This document shows positions 25,626 to 38,797 of a stretch of DNA of 64,000 bases, piece after piece. Under the pieces are notes generated by a model. That model did no database searches. It was given only the letters and a program-made list of their open reading frames with translations, and was not told the origin of the DNA. The position numbers and the translations under genes are program-made. Origin of the DNA: Diphasiastrum complanatum (taxonomy: Eukaryota; Streptophyta; Lycopodiopsida; Lycopodiales; Lycopodiaceae); contig CM055102.1 of NCBI GenBank assembly GCA_029204225.1, positions 29,795,632 through 29,859,631 on the forward strand. The letters run 5' to 3'. Every line of letters begins with the position of its first letter. Position 1 is the stretch's first letter.

Positions 25626-25636
25626 CTCTGATACCA
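25626..25636 (-). promoter_or_regulatory. copia primer-binding site
   Basis: The minus strand reads TGGTATCAGAG one base inside the LTR end. Confidence 0.8.
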
Positions 25637-25637
25637 C

Positions 25638-26347
25638 TGATGGAATCTCTGTGATGATGATGGAAAACCTATGATCTATCTTCAATCTAATGACCCTTGC
25701 CATTTCCTAAGATTGAAACACATTCAAATGAAGTCCAGCAACCTCACTACGGGGTTAGAAAGAGAACAAATCAAAAATCCTGCCAATGTAGAAAAATCAG
25801 CATCTACTCTATGAATGAGATGCAAACTCTAATAGAACTTGATCAAAACTGAATCAATACATAAAAAGAAGTTTCTGTCCGTACAAAACTAGAAGATACT
25901 GTATTTCACACGTGTGGATCTAAAAATGACAAATATTGATCAGTCTACATAGAATGCAAGTAATCACAAGTATAGTGCACCAATGGATAGTAGAACCCAA
26001 GAGAACCATGTATAAGCATGAAATGAGATAGAGAAGAGAGAACATCTGCTTCTCCATGAGTTACATCCTTTTATAATAGGCCCAAACCCCTTTTTGGCCA
26101 CTTGGCTTTCCCTCCAAAATGTAAACCCTATTATTTCTGGGACTAGATTCAATGTGCCCAACATTCAAATTTGAATCTACTCAACCTCGACTACCAACTT
26201 TCCCACACTTTTAAAAAGTGTTTATTCAAATGAAATTTAGACTAATTAACTTTGAAAAGTCAAACTCTAAGTCTAATATAAAGTTGGTCTCAATTTGCCA
26301 AATAAACAAATGTCGCAAATATGACTAAACTAGTTGAATTTTTCACA
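25638..26347 (-). repeat. copia 5' LTR, same family as 16409-17698
   Basis: About 710 bp; on the minus strand it begins TGTGAAAAATTCAACTAG and ends ATTCCATCA. It shares the promoter block and the ATCTACTC, GTGTGAAATACAGTA and GCATCTCAT blocks with the LTRs at 16409-17698. Confidence 0.8.
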
Positions 26348-26660
26348 ACAGAGTGCTCTCATTGCATAAATTTTGGGCATGTTAACAACATTTTCAAAAA
26401 GACAATGTAGGAGGAAGCAAGTCAAGAGGAAGCATAGCAAGCAATCGAAGATGAAGAACATTGCCTACTTGCAATTTCTATCTAGATTTTTAGAGAAGCA
26501 GTTCATGGATGGTTTATATACTAGGTGCAATTCAACATAATTGGTTTGAAAATTATTAGGACTAGTTATATACAGGTCACATGACCTCTTTATACTTGTT
26601 ACCTATTGGGCCCTTGAAGCATGTTATTATTTTGATTTAGCTATGGAGTTCACTGCAAGT
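26348..26660 (+). repeat. copy 1 of a ~310-bp gypsy-derived repeat
   Basis: Nearly identical to 40245-40545. The start translates to a degenerate gag zinc knuckle ([16 protein letters not shown]) followed by the acidic stretch that usually precedes gypsy protease. Non-coding now. Confidence 0.65.
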
Positions 26661-27880
26661 GACTCCATTAGAGTTCTGGTAGGGATTTGCCATTTTTTGG
26701 CTTGTAATTAATGTTCATTCAATAGCCTTATTTGGAGCTTGCTTTCTATTTATCATTTACTGGACATAAGTGTCGTCGGATGGACAAAAAGAAATCCAAA
26801 TTATTTTCTTTGGTAACATTGGTAATGACTTAGAGAATTGGATGGCTAAATTCAAGACATTGTTGTGGTACATTTTGATTGACTCATTTCGAAAATTAAT
26901 TCTTGGAAGGGCTTGGCCCTGTTCTTTATTATAACAACATCACAAGCAATTGTGGTATCGATGAGACCAACTACATTGAGGTTTTCATAAAAATATTATG
27001 GGCTATATGTTCTTAGTGGGTATTGCCATAGTTGTTGCATTAGTTGAGTTGCGGGTGGTGTTTGATGGGATTGAGTTGCATCAATATTGACAAGCAATGT
27101 CTAAGGTTGGGGTACATACATATTTACATGCTATTATTGTTGGTCCATGTGTCTCCATTTTGGTTTCACTTTCAAATAAAAAGCAAGAGACTCGCCAAAT
27201 GGTATTTTTCACCAAATATTTAAGTAAAGATTCATTACATTGGAGAAAGGCTTGCTATAAGATCATACCCTTTACATGTAAATGCTTCTCAACAATCCAT
27301 ACATAATTGTAATATCAATTTACCATTGTGAATGCAATATGCTAAACTGTATAGCACATATTCACTTACTTTTTGGTCCAAATGAACCTTGGCTCAACAC
27401 TTGCAATGAGAATAATATATTTGGATGACCTTCATCGGTAATTAGCTCCCATCCAAATTGTTGGCTTGCCAATTCCTTAACTTTGAAAGGAACTATATCA
27501 TTGACAAAGGTCACAGAACATACCATTTTTCTATACTTTATAAATAAAGAATAGTTGATAGCCTCGCCACAACCATTGTTGATCCCACCGCCATAGTTTG
27601 GATCCCTCCCTCATGGAAGATGGATAGCCAAAAAAAAACTTGAAACTCTCAGCTCCTTTCATCAACTCAAAAAAACTCTTTGTGAAAAGGTTTGATAAAA
27701 CTAACCCAATCCAACTCAATTGAAACTTCTGATGATAATTGGTTACAAGACAATAAGGATGCTGCTATGTCCTCCTGTTTTTCTACATGATCAAATTGCT
27801 CTCTTTTAATATAAGCAAACTCAATCGTCCCATGAGGAAACATATTGTTAGGCACTTTAATAGTATAAGTTTTAACATCA
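26661..27880. other. unassigned, probably retroelement-derived
   Basis: Continues from the gypsy-derived repeat. No clear domain can be read; many short frames on both strands. Confidence 0.3.
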
Positions 27881-28910
27881 ATACTATTATTACTTTTTCA
27901 TAAACTAAACTTTAAGGATATCTCATGCACTCTGCCTATCGATTTTTCAAACCAACTCACCAATGTGTTCTTGCTCTCTCTAATGCTACTTGGAGAGGTG
28001 TGGTCACTTTCATTCCTCAAAACTTTATTATTCTTAGTTAGTTTTTAATCCTTTAGGTAGATACATAATAGTGGACATTCAAAACGCCACTATACATTTG
28101 CAATTAGTCAACTTATACGGTCCTAACTATTTTTGGAAACAAATTACTTTTGGAAATGACTTCTATCCCATGACTTGGAAAGAGCTATTTTAATGGGTGA
28201 TTTCAATGCATACTTCACAATTTAAGCTCATATTGCATCCATTTTTCAACAGCATACTTTTTCTAATATCCTCATCTTTGCCATGCATGTTACAATTTGA
28301 ACTTATTGTGGCCATTGGTTAACTTGTAAAATCAAATAGCCCTAGATTAATATTGTTCCCTGTATTCTAGGAGGAGAGCATTTAGTATTTGTCAACGTTT
28401 ACATGAAAGTGTTATTGTTGACTTGCTATTAGGATTGTTAGCTATTTCTTATGACACAATCTATAGGCTTACTAGTCTTTGAAAAAAATAACTAATTTGT
28501 TTTGCGAGTGCCATATTGACCATGGTTTGTGGTTCTCTATAATGAGGAACATTGTTTATTTGTAGATACTTCTAATTAGTAATGTAAGAGATATAAAACG
28601 ATCAATTTGAATGGTTAAAAAGTTCTTTCATAAGGTTCAAAATATGCAATTTTTTTGTAGGTTGAACAAAATGATGCCCAACTTTCTTTGGCTACAGTCT
28701 TGTGCAAAGGAGGTGACTATCCCAATTCACAATTTACACATTGTAAAGTGAAAACATGCTTTAACTTGATGAATGAAAAATTTACCTTGCTCTCTTTATA
28801 TATGTTAGTGGAAGTTCATATGTTAGTGGGTAGGTGGTGGGATGCTAGGTCAAGTAGTAAGGTCCCATTATCGACTATGAATAAAAGGTGGTTGATTTGA
28901 GGAGATGCCT
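27881..28910 (+). mobile_element. degenerate LINE endonuclease region
   Basis: Plus-strand text near 28105-28215 has the L1-type apurinic endonuclease pattern: QLVNLYGPNYFWK in one frame and ILMGDFNAY in another (the conserved N-Y/V-Y-G-P-N and G-D-F-N motifs). A GGEHLVFVN segment follows near 28370, like the later endonuclease motif. At least one frameshift separates the first two motifs, and stops are frequent. No reverse transcriptase domain could be read after it. An old, 5'-side LINE fragment. Confidence 0.5.
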
Positions 28911-29880
28911 ATCAAGAGCTTGGTGTCACTAAGATCTTAAATATGACACACCTTGAAGATCTCCTTATTTATGAATTCTATCCAAGAAGATGCTATATTG
29001 TTAGGTTCCATCCAGGGGGCTTTGTATTTTTAGGGTAACAAAATTACAACCAAACAAATTGCAAGGAAAAAATCAAGGCAAATACTACAATAGCTAGTGG
29101 GGGTCCAGAAACTCAATCTCTACCATCCAATCTTGTAAGACGTGAGATGATTCACATCAAAGAAAGTCTAGTGACATGTAGGCAAGGACGTACTTTCATT
29201 TAAGATCGGATCAAATCACCAACGTTAAAACTTGATGTTTCTTTTACCTTTGTATTTTTGAGGGAATGCTCTAAAAATAAAAACCCGTTGTTTGAGTCAA
29301 GATCTTATGCCTTGTAATGCCCATGGACCCAACAACCAACTTTTGGCAAAGGTCATACTAAACAAGTAAAAATGAAAAAAACATTGTTAAGAATAGAGCG
29401 TTACATGGTTTTTATACCGTGAAAGGTCCCAATCCTTGGGACTTCTTGAGCTATGAGATCAAGGGCACATGGCTTTCCATCATGGGGCATGTCGGTTTTC
29501 AAGGGGGGCTTAAACCTGGGACCAAAGAAATTATGGATCCCAAGCTAACCAAGTGACCCAACCCTTGGATGGCAAATGCCATAGAGTTCAAAAACTCCAA
29601 ACTAACTTCACACAAGATTTGGTTGCCACATGGAGCTTGGTGCCAACTAATGACATAATGCACACCTACTTTTGCCCTCGAAAAAGGCATGAGGCAAGGA
29701 TAGGCTACCAAATATGGTAGGGCCCAAATACACTGGAGCCCCAAGGCACAAAGATTGGGCCCTTGATGAGCCTTGCACATAATACATCCCCTCATATCCT
29801 TCGTCCCAGCGAGCGGCTCACCTTCACTTGGGGGGTCTCTCCTGTTTAGTTTTTTTAGTATTTTTTGGGCAGGTCTATTT
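28911..29880. other. upstream region of EXO70A
   Basis: No gene or element is recognised. It presumably includes the EXO70A promoter, but no TATA box or start site could be assigned with confidence. Confidence 0.35.
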
Positions 29881-29924
29881 TCTTTTTATTTATTTGTTTG
29901 TTGCAACGAACAGATTAGAGTGCG

Positions 29925-29968
29925 CCACACACACACACACACACACACTCTCTCTCTCTCTCTCTCTC
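29925..29968 (+). repeat. (CA)n(CT)n in the EXO70A 5' leader
   Basis: About 12 CA repeats directly followed by about 10 CT repeats, roughly 160 bp before the EXO70A start. CT-rich tracts are common in plant 5' untranslated regions. Confidence 0.85.
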
Positions 29969-30091
29969 GTCTTCTTCGATCCATCTACGACGTTTCGAAT
30001 ACAATCGTCTTCGTCTTCTTCCAGATCTCGTTCGTAATCCTGGTTCTCCGTCGCCTTCGTCTTCATTCATCCTCAGTTTTGTGTCCGTTTG

Positions 30092-30127
30092 ATGCATGAT
30101 CGGGAGGCGAAGGGCCAAGGCAGATAG
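30092..30127 (+). CDS. short upstream ORF in the EXO70A leader
   Basis: ATG at 30092 opens 11 codons (MHDREAKGQGR) and stops at TAG 30125-30127, three bases before the main ATG. It is in the same frame as the main ORF. If the transcript starts upstream of it, it could lower translation of EXO70A. Whether it is used is unknown. Confidence 0.45.
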   Translation: MHDREAKGQGR

Positions 30128-30130
30128 AGT

Positions 30131-30301
30131 ATGGTGGTCCAGGAAAAGATGGGGGCTGGAGTGGAGCTGCTGTCCGCCCGCGCTAAACATCTCAAGGACA
30201 GCTTGTCCAAGAGCCAGGCGATTACTGACAACATGATCAATATTCTAGGCTCTTTCGACCACCGGCTGTCTTCGTTAGAAGCTGCCATGCGTCCTACTCA
30301 G
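30131..30301 (+). CDS. EXO70A: EXO70A coding exon 1
   Basis: 57 codons, from [14 protein letters not shown] to AAMRPTQ. Donor CAG|GTACTG, phase 0. The segment forms the N-terminal coiled coil that contacts other exocyst subunits in the family. Confidence 0.93.
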
Positions 30302-32706
30302 GTACTGGTTTGCTACTTCGATGAGCTGCTTTCTTAGTGAAATTTTTAGCTGGAAGGCAAGGACGCTCGAGTCAGAGAGATTACATTGCACACTTGAGAG
30401 TGAAAATATCTTCAATTATCTTTGATGATAGTAGCAATTAAGCCTATCGGGAGTTTCATCTTGCAGAGTTTATACCTTAGATTGGTAGTAAGTACTACAA
30501 TCAATGTTGCACTCTTATTATTACCAAACCATTATCAGGGGCAACAGAATCAATATGACTTACTTCACGTGCTGTGATTACGTCCCGTTCTTTATTTGAT
30601 CTAAAACCGAACGATTCTTTCAACTCTTGGAAGTATACTGTTCTATAGCTTCATTCTCGATTGGATAGATTTACTATGTAGGTTACTCTAAAAATTGCCG
30701 GGGCAATGCACGTTTCGTGCTTTTTCCAATTACGGAATGTTTGTAGTCATTGGGGATAGTTAAAAATAGATCGTGCCAGTTTAAGTCACATATAAGGACG
30801 CCTGGTACCTGAAGTTCACAAGACTGGATTGCTCTGGCTTTTGATAGTTGAAAACTGATGTTTTACAAGAAATTGTCATAGGATTAACCGGTCCAAAAGC
30901 AGTTTCCTACATGCGTCTTAACAAAAATAATGAAAGGGATTTGTTGTCGCAGCGCACTGGCTTTCATGGAATTCCTGTGATAAGGTAAAAATCTGTTTTT
31001 ATTTGGGCACAAGTTTGGGTTTCTAAGCTGATCTTTGATGCAAACATGTCAGTTGTTGAGACAAGATGAATTAAATGCACCGTGAAGCTTATAAGAATGG
31101 CTTCTTTTTCCTTTCTTCCTAGACAGTCTTCCGGTAACTCTTCAAAACCGATTCAATTTAATGAAGATGTTTACAACATCAAATAGAGTAATGTCAAAAG
31201 CAACCGCTAACTCACGAGACAAGCCTTTCAACATGCTCTCTTTACGTGATGAAATCTATTTCCATGTTTTTTGATAATTATTAGTATTTTTAAATCTCTC
31301 TTTCTAGTAGTGTTACATGATGGCGAAAACAGAGGTATATATACCTAGTATGCTGTAGTGCTGGGATGTTTTTGTTTATGAATGATGTAAATGGCTCCAG
31401 CAATATTTAGTATAACAATATTTGGCACAGAACAACAATATCCAACATAAAACTTCACCTATATGATCTGGAATATTGGTCCACATTATGCCTCAAGAAA
31501 ATTTCAATTTCTAGTGCTAAATAACCAATGTAATAGTGACACATAAAACCATTGAAAGTTTCTTATTAATCTCAGAATCTTAAAGTGGATGGCAATCGAA
31601 TATTTTCTGGCATACAAGATGGGCATCCAAATTAATCTGAGTTGAGAGTCGATAGCTTCACACATGCAAAGCAGTTAACAAAACATCCACCAAATGCTCT
31701 ATGAATCTTGTAGAGGAAAAAGAGCTGTTATGTCAAAAAGAAAGCTAGGAAATATAATATGTTCTATATTAGGTTTGTGATAAGCCTTGTAACAAAGGAC
31801 GAAAGGTTTACTATGCCAAAAGCAACTAGGAAATAAAAAAACATTTCCCATAACAGGTTTGTGGTAATGCTGCAACCATATTTCCGTGCCTTTCTTTTGA
31901 CCATTCTCTTGTACAAGAGATTGGCGTATGATAAAATTTGTGTACTTTTATGTTGCAAAACGTGTGGTTTCGTTACAATATGCATCTCCATAGATGCATG
32001 AAGAGAGAAAGAAAGAAAGCTTTATTAATGTCTTTTCCATGTCAAAAGGCATGTAAAACAAAAGAGTATCTATCAAATATGTGGTATCGATGGGAGCGTA
32101 TGAAACGTCTTCAAAATAGTAAAGAAAAAGATACATGTAAGTCTAACCGCTAAGGTCTTAGATGAATATAATGTAAATATATTTGTCTGCAATATAATGG
32201 TATAACATGCTATCATTATACTTGCTATTGTTGAAGAAGAGCCACCTTAGCTAAGAAACATAACTGGCAAATCCTCTCCTCCTTCGGAGTACCCTGGAGA
32301 CGTCCAGTCTCAATCTCAAGCTGATATGATAAGATTCGGAATTGTCTCAATACGAATCTAAGTCCATGAGATAATCTTGAATTCGAATGGCATGGTAGAA
32401 TTGGGAGACCTACTGTATCCAATTCTAAAAGTGAGTAGGGTTTGATTTCTGACTGGCCCTGCCGTGCTTGATCAAAATATGCTCTATATAAGAAGTGTTT
32501 GATGTAGTCATGGGTGCTCGATGGAAGGTTTGTGAGAAATGCCATGTTTATCAAATGAATGGAGGCCTAGGAAAACCATGATAATATGTAGTCCTAACTA
32601 TGGAGGTGTTGAGATGAGGTGAGTGCTACTTGTGTGTATTCTGCTTAGAGGTGGGAAACATCCTAACTTGTTGAATAATGTGATAAGTCTAAAGATGGTG
32701 TCAAGC

Positions 32707-32772
<66 letters not shown>

Positions 32773-35700
32773 ACTTTACTAATGTGTTTTCCATGCCAAA
32801 GACATATAAGATGAAAAAGTACATGTCAAGTATGTGGATCAGTGGGAATGTATGAAACGTCTCCGAGAACAGTAAAGAAAAAGTACATGTAAATATAGCC
32901 ACTAAACAATCTGAATTGAAATGAATATATGAAATGCGAAAATGTGTACCACTGTATATAATAGCATAACATTATAATGGTGTAATCCCATCATCATGTC
33001 CTGCTGGTAACGAGGAAGGATGTATTATGCACAGTTGTGGGAGGTAGATTTGGAATGTGTTGTTGAGATTGTTTGGGGGTTCATCTATGAGATTTGTCTC
33101 CTCATGGTACGACATATAGCTTTGACGACAATGTGACTCCAACTAATACACCGTCACTGATCTCTGTGTATGTGCTGTTGGGAATTCGAATGAGATGGAT
33201 GAATTCCTCAGTGCATGAACTATGTCTATCGGATCTGAGCTATCATTGATAATTCGATAGTAGCTCTACTTAGTCTAAGCTTCGAAGTCGCAAGGATTCG
33301 AACTATCGATTCCATAGACACACAAAATCATTCAATTGCGGAAGTGTGGTATCAAGTCAGATCAAAGGTGTTTGCATCGGGCCACGTATTATGTCTAAGA
33401 GATTTCTAGATACATGTTCATGATTCGACTTAAAAGGCTTTCTAGTCTGCTTACTAGATACATGATTCAGGTGGCCAAGTCTATAATGCCAAATTAATTT
33501 TTTATTAATCGAAACTGAGCTGCTTAAAGCACGATCAGTCGTAGAATAACAATGAGTAAGCCTATAAAGATGTCCTTTCCTTTTTTCAAGTGCAAGGACT
33601 TTTTTTGATTTATCAAGAATTTTGCATGAATCTGATTCGAACTCTACTTTATGTCCTAAATCAGTAATTCTGTTGACAGACAACAGATTTATCGTCAGAT
33701 TCAAAACATACAATACTTTTGGTATGAGCTTCGATTCTCCATGCTGAAAATTTAGTCTGACAGTGTCTTCACCTGCAATCATGTGTGAGCTATTGCCTCC
33801 AAGGTGAATGAATTTCTTCACACTGTAGGCTGAATAGTCGATGAACCATTCTTGATGGTTTGTCATGTGCTGTGTCGCTCCAGAATCGAGGAACCATTCA
33901 TCATGTTGATCAACATGGTTCACCATGAATGCGTTCTGCTCATCGTTAACTTCGAGGTTTTGCTTCGATTCGGTTATTGCATTGGCTTGTTGGTCCAACT
34001 GCTTCTTCTTGTTGTTATTGAACTTGAGGATTCGGCAGTCCTGGATCTCGTGATTCGTCCTTTTGCAGTATTTATAGAACGAACATCTTCTTTTTGTTCG
34101 GAGCAGATTGCTGATTTAGGCTTTGCTTGTGTGATTGTTTCTGATTCATGTTGAGTTGTTTGACTGCCTTCTTCTTGTTCTGTTGCTTCTTCGAGCCTCT
34201 CTTGGAGAAGAGAGCTTGCGAGTCTTCGATGGAGGACAAAGATGCACCATTCCTTTGAATCTCCTTCTTTAACAATATGGTTATGACTCTAGACAAAGAA
34301 ATTTCTGAGTGAGTCAAAATGACCATCACCCAGTTTTCATATGAGGACGACAGGCTAGACAATAAGGTCATGACAGTGTCCCAAATCTTCGATCACTGAA
34401 CCTATGGCTGCCATCTGCTCAAGCAGAGTCTTAAATTGATTTATGCGATTCTGAATAGAACCACCTTCTAACATTCTGAGTGAAGAATTTTCTTCTCAAA
34501 TGCAGTTTCAAAGTGAAGTCCCTCACTTTGTAGAGTGTGCTCAGAATGTCCCAAGCTTCTTTCAAAGATTGGGCTTGTCTGATGTGGCCAATCTGTGTGT
34601 TTGATATGTTAAGGGTGATTAAGGCGAAAGCCTTACCATCCCTGAGCTTCCATTTAGAAATGGCTTGCTCATCGACATTGGGAAAAGTTCGACACCTGAG
34701 ACTATTTCCCAAAGTTCTTTGGCCATTAGCACGACCTTCATCTTGAATTTCCATAGACGGTAATTCGATCCATCGAGTTTGTCTACCATTAGATCAAACT
34801 TCGACTGAAAATCCATATGGGAATTCGAGGGAGGTTGCAGACAGTACATTGTATGACCTCGAGACAATTTAGTGAATGCTTACTTTGTATCAGAACAAGA
34901 GACATTGTGATAATGTATGCTCTGATCAGACAAATGATACTAGATTATGCTCTGATACCATGTTGGGAATTCAAATGAGATGGATGAATTCCTCGGTGCA
35001 TGAACTATGTCTATCGGATTCGAGCTATCATCGATAATTTGATAGTAGCTCTACTTAGTCCGAGTCGCGAGGATTCGAACTATTGATTCCATAGACACAC
35101 ACAGAGTCTTTCAATTGTGGAAGTGTGGTATCAAGTCAGATCATCAGATCAAAAGCAGCACTATCGGCATACACTATCAGTCATAAAAACAATTCAATCT
35201 ACGAATTATCCATCTACAAAATTGACTCAGACGAAAATAGAGAATAATGCAAACGACATGACACGATAATACTCAGTGTATTGGAATGAGTTCGATTAAG
35301 TCGAAAGTGTGTACATGTTCGAATGCAATCAGATGCACGATCTCTCTAATACAATACTTTGGAAATCAAAGAGAGAGATCGAATAATGCGCTTTGTTCTA
35401 TGAATAGATGCATTGAGTCGCAGTTTGATAAGCTGATTCTCTGATTATTTGATTGATTGATTAACCTATACATTGATGCGCTATCTATTATTTCAACATG
35501 GTAGCTGTATAACTAAAAGAATGCTAAATTGATGCATTTGCAAGATAGATTAAGTCACTATATTCTACTGTTAGTGGTCACTTTGTAGGGGAATCTTATT
35601 TTGTTGGAGATTCTGCGGAAATCACGGGGTCGTGAAAATAGATAGTCGAATTGATAATAGTTTTGACAATTTTCCTTCGATAGTAGATTCGACAATAAGT

Positions 35701-38700
35701 TCGACAATTGGCTTCAACAATTGTCGATTCGAGTGTCTTTGACAGTAGGTTCGACAATTGTCGATTTGAGACTTTGTTGAGCAGATACTTGTTTGCAATT
35801 TCTGTATATTTCTGCAGACTGTTCGATAACTCGTGTATTTCTGCAGACTGTGCGACAATAGAGATATTCACATACAACAAGTGAAAGGATCTAGATTAAC
35901 TGTAGGATTAGGGAGAGAGAGAATAGAAACCCAATAGTGCGTGTGTCATCATCATCATTATCGGTTGACTCTGGTCTTCTCCTAGAGAAGGAGGATGTAA
36001 TTTGGAGCTGTGGATCTGGATGACTCTGTTGATCTGTTTGACATAAGTCTTGTCATAGTAAGAACATCTTTCATATCTTAAGTGCCACACATTTTGGATC
36101 CTCATATGTAACATATGTGTTTTGAGATAAGCAATAATACCTCCCTCTAATCTCAGAATAAACTAGACATTGGAAGATGAAGTGATCCTCGAACTCCACC
36201 TCACCCAATGAGCATAACTGCTTGTTGCATACAAGCTCACAAAACTTGAAGTTAATACACAGTTACTTAGCAAATTCGTTTCTTTATTAATCTCAACTAA
36301 CTGTACATAGGTCAACAAGCAAACATGAGAGCTTTGTTGCAAGTCTCCTCCCAACATAGCTGCATAGGAATAAGATAGGGAATGCTTAGCAAAGCTCACA
36401 CTATATCCCCTCAAGCACCCCTTAACCATGACACATCCTAACATTGACACTGGCAAACTCCATGCATAACTGACACTTGCCACTTGGTAGTACCCTGACA
36501 CATAGGCTAGCAAGTAGGAGGACCATCTGACTTTGTCACTCATACATTAGACCAGATGTCCTAGTGAGCATATGACACATGTCTTGTGACCAGTCAACCC
36601 TCGTATTGCTTGTGTGTATCTCTGCTCAGAAACTAGAAACAACTGGACTTGCTAGATATAAGTCGTAAGTTGAAAGATGGTGCCAAGCTGTATAGGTGGA
36701 ATGGCAAACTCAGCAAGGATTTTTGTGTGGAATAGAGGGGTTAGTCCATATCATCCGTGATAACATAGTTGTTTGTAACCATGAGATACTAGTCCAATCC
36801 AATGAGGTAATACCTGTACAACATGCCTTTGTTGCATATAAGGTTGTGGGGCAGACAATGGTCTAAAAAGTCTGCACTTACTCGGAGCATCCCAAATGAA
36901 CTTCCAGAGACAAAATCTAAATGAACTAGCCGAGTCAAGCATGGCCCTTCCCAATTCGAGCAATAGTTGCCTACCTCATACTGAATATAGGGCTGAAACA
37001 ACTTTCAACATTCAACAAACAATGTATCACTAGAAGGTACATAGACTGTGGTTTTCATTATACAAAATCATGCCTTCGAGGATTCAAAGTAATTGTTGTT
37101 TTTGAAAGGATCTTATCATTTTTGGCTAAGGCACCAAATACCTCTCCTAATACCTCCCACATTTCCTTCAAAGTTTCATTCATAATTTTTTCCCATAAAT
37201 TTTCTCTTTAAAGAGAGGTCTCATTTTGACTTGCCATATGGGAAAATTCTCACCATTAAATTTTTCAAAGAAGTGTCTTTGACCCATTTGAAAATAGTTC
37301 AGCACACATATAATCAGATTCAATAAGATGAAACTCCCCCCTTAAATCACCATAAATAATTTTATGGAAAGCACCGGTCCCATAGATCTTCTTAGCACAA
37401 TTTATGTTAAAAATCAAGGAACAATATCATTTTTGGGAAAAAAATAAAGCTTGCTTAAAATCGCAGTTTATAGCAAAGCTGCTCACTATAGTATTCACAT
37501 AAATTTGTCACCACAAAAACTCGTTGCAAACCAATAGTCTTTAAGTACTAAAGTTTGTCACCATCTACTGGCATGAAAATTGAAATAACGGGATGGCAGA
37601 ACCTTCAATGGAAGGAAAGAACCTTACACATAGTTTTCATTTATAAAATGCTATAGGCTTGTGATTTAATTGAAATTCTTCAAGAAACTTATTCTTCAGA
37701 CATAAGGCACAAAGAAGCTCTCATAATGTTTTTCAAGCTCCCCACGTTTGGAAGTGTCGGTGTTTTAAAACTTCTTGAAAACAAATTGGGTCCTAAAGAG
37801 GGTCTTGGTCCTTGTGTAAAGGGGCCAAACTTATGAATTTTTTTTTTACAAGCTGCAAATTATAGATGTATTATCTTGTAGTGATATATAATCTTGTAAT
37901 AATATTTAAATTTTTTGCTCCCCGAAACCCTTCTAATTTTCTCTAGAAAAGATATATGTATTTACAAGAAGTGTTGATCAGACCTTGCTCTAATACAGTG
38001 TTGAGATCAAAGCATGCAACAATGCATTCACATCGAAGAGGGGAGAGAGAACACACAAAGCTTGTATTAGAGAATTGTGCAATACAATGAGAGATTAAGG
38101 AGATCAAGACATGTAAGGCTGCCTTAGCACCTATTGGACCATTGACCCTTAAGACATCAAGATGGAGGTCACAAATTTGGTTGCTCCAATAGCTCTTCAC
38201 AGCTCTTGACCCAATATTCAGGTCACAAAGCCTATTTTTGAAGGCTTTTAAGGGGCTCACAAACTCCAGCCCACGATTTTAGGTGAAAACTTGTCTTACC
38301 AACTTTGAAGGTACTGGCTTGTGGGAGTCCAAGATGTGGTCAAGATTGCTGCAATTGTACTTCTTGACCCAAGGTTTAGGCCATAGAGGCCATTTACAAC
38401 AGTTTTAAAGGGATTTGGGGCTTTTAACTCACTATTTAGGGGTGTTCAAGATGGTGTGTTTGACAATTGTCTATCTCTTCACATCTAGTTTTTATTTCTT
38501 GGAGCCCTTTTCCACATAAGGTGCATCGAACTTCATTAATTAGATTACAAGAGGCATATTGGCCTATTTGGTCACATATTATATTGAGTAGCTAAATAAC
38601 ATTGAGCACATCAAATGAACCATCATGTGGTGTACAATTCAATTGGCAGTGATAAAGTTAACTACTAAAAGGTAATATATGGTAAGTTGTTGATGTGGCA

Positions 38701-38736
38701 CGTTGTTGGCAACTGAAAGTTAGCAAAATCTGGATG

Positions 38737-38797
<61 letters not shown>

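Larger units (their letters stand above)
33176..35880 (-). mobile_element. Ty1/copia fossil in EXO70A intron 1
   Basis: Minus-strand copia with 5' LTR (34961 to about 35880), primer site (34948-34960), gag (about 34072-34867: [32 protein letters not shown]), protease ([18 protein letters not shown] at about 33850-33905), pre-integrase ([14 protein letters not shown], about 33450) and part of the other LTR (33176-33364). No integrase core or RT is present. Broken. Confidence 0.75.

Noticed and set aside
36751-37001. zf-RVT-like LINE C-terminus on the minus strand
   Set aside because: A faint KFIWDAP..C-like reading exists, but the Cys/His pattern is incomplete and neighbouring text is not LINE-like.
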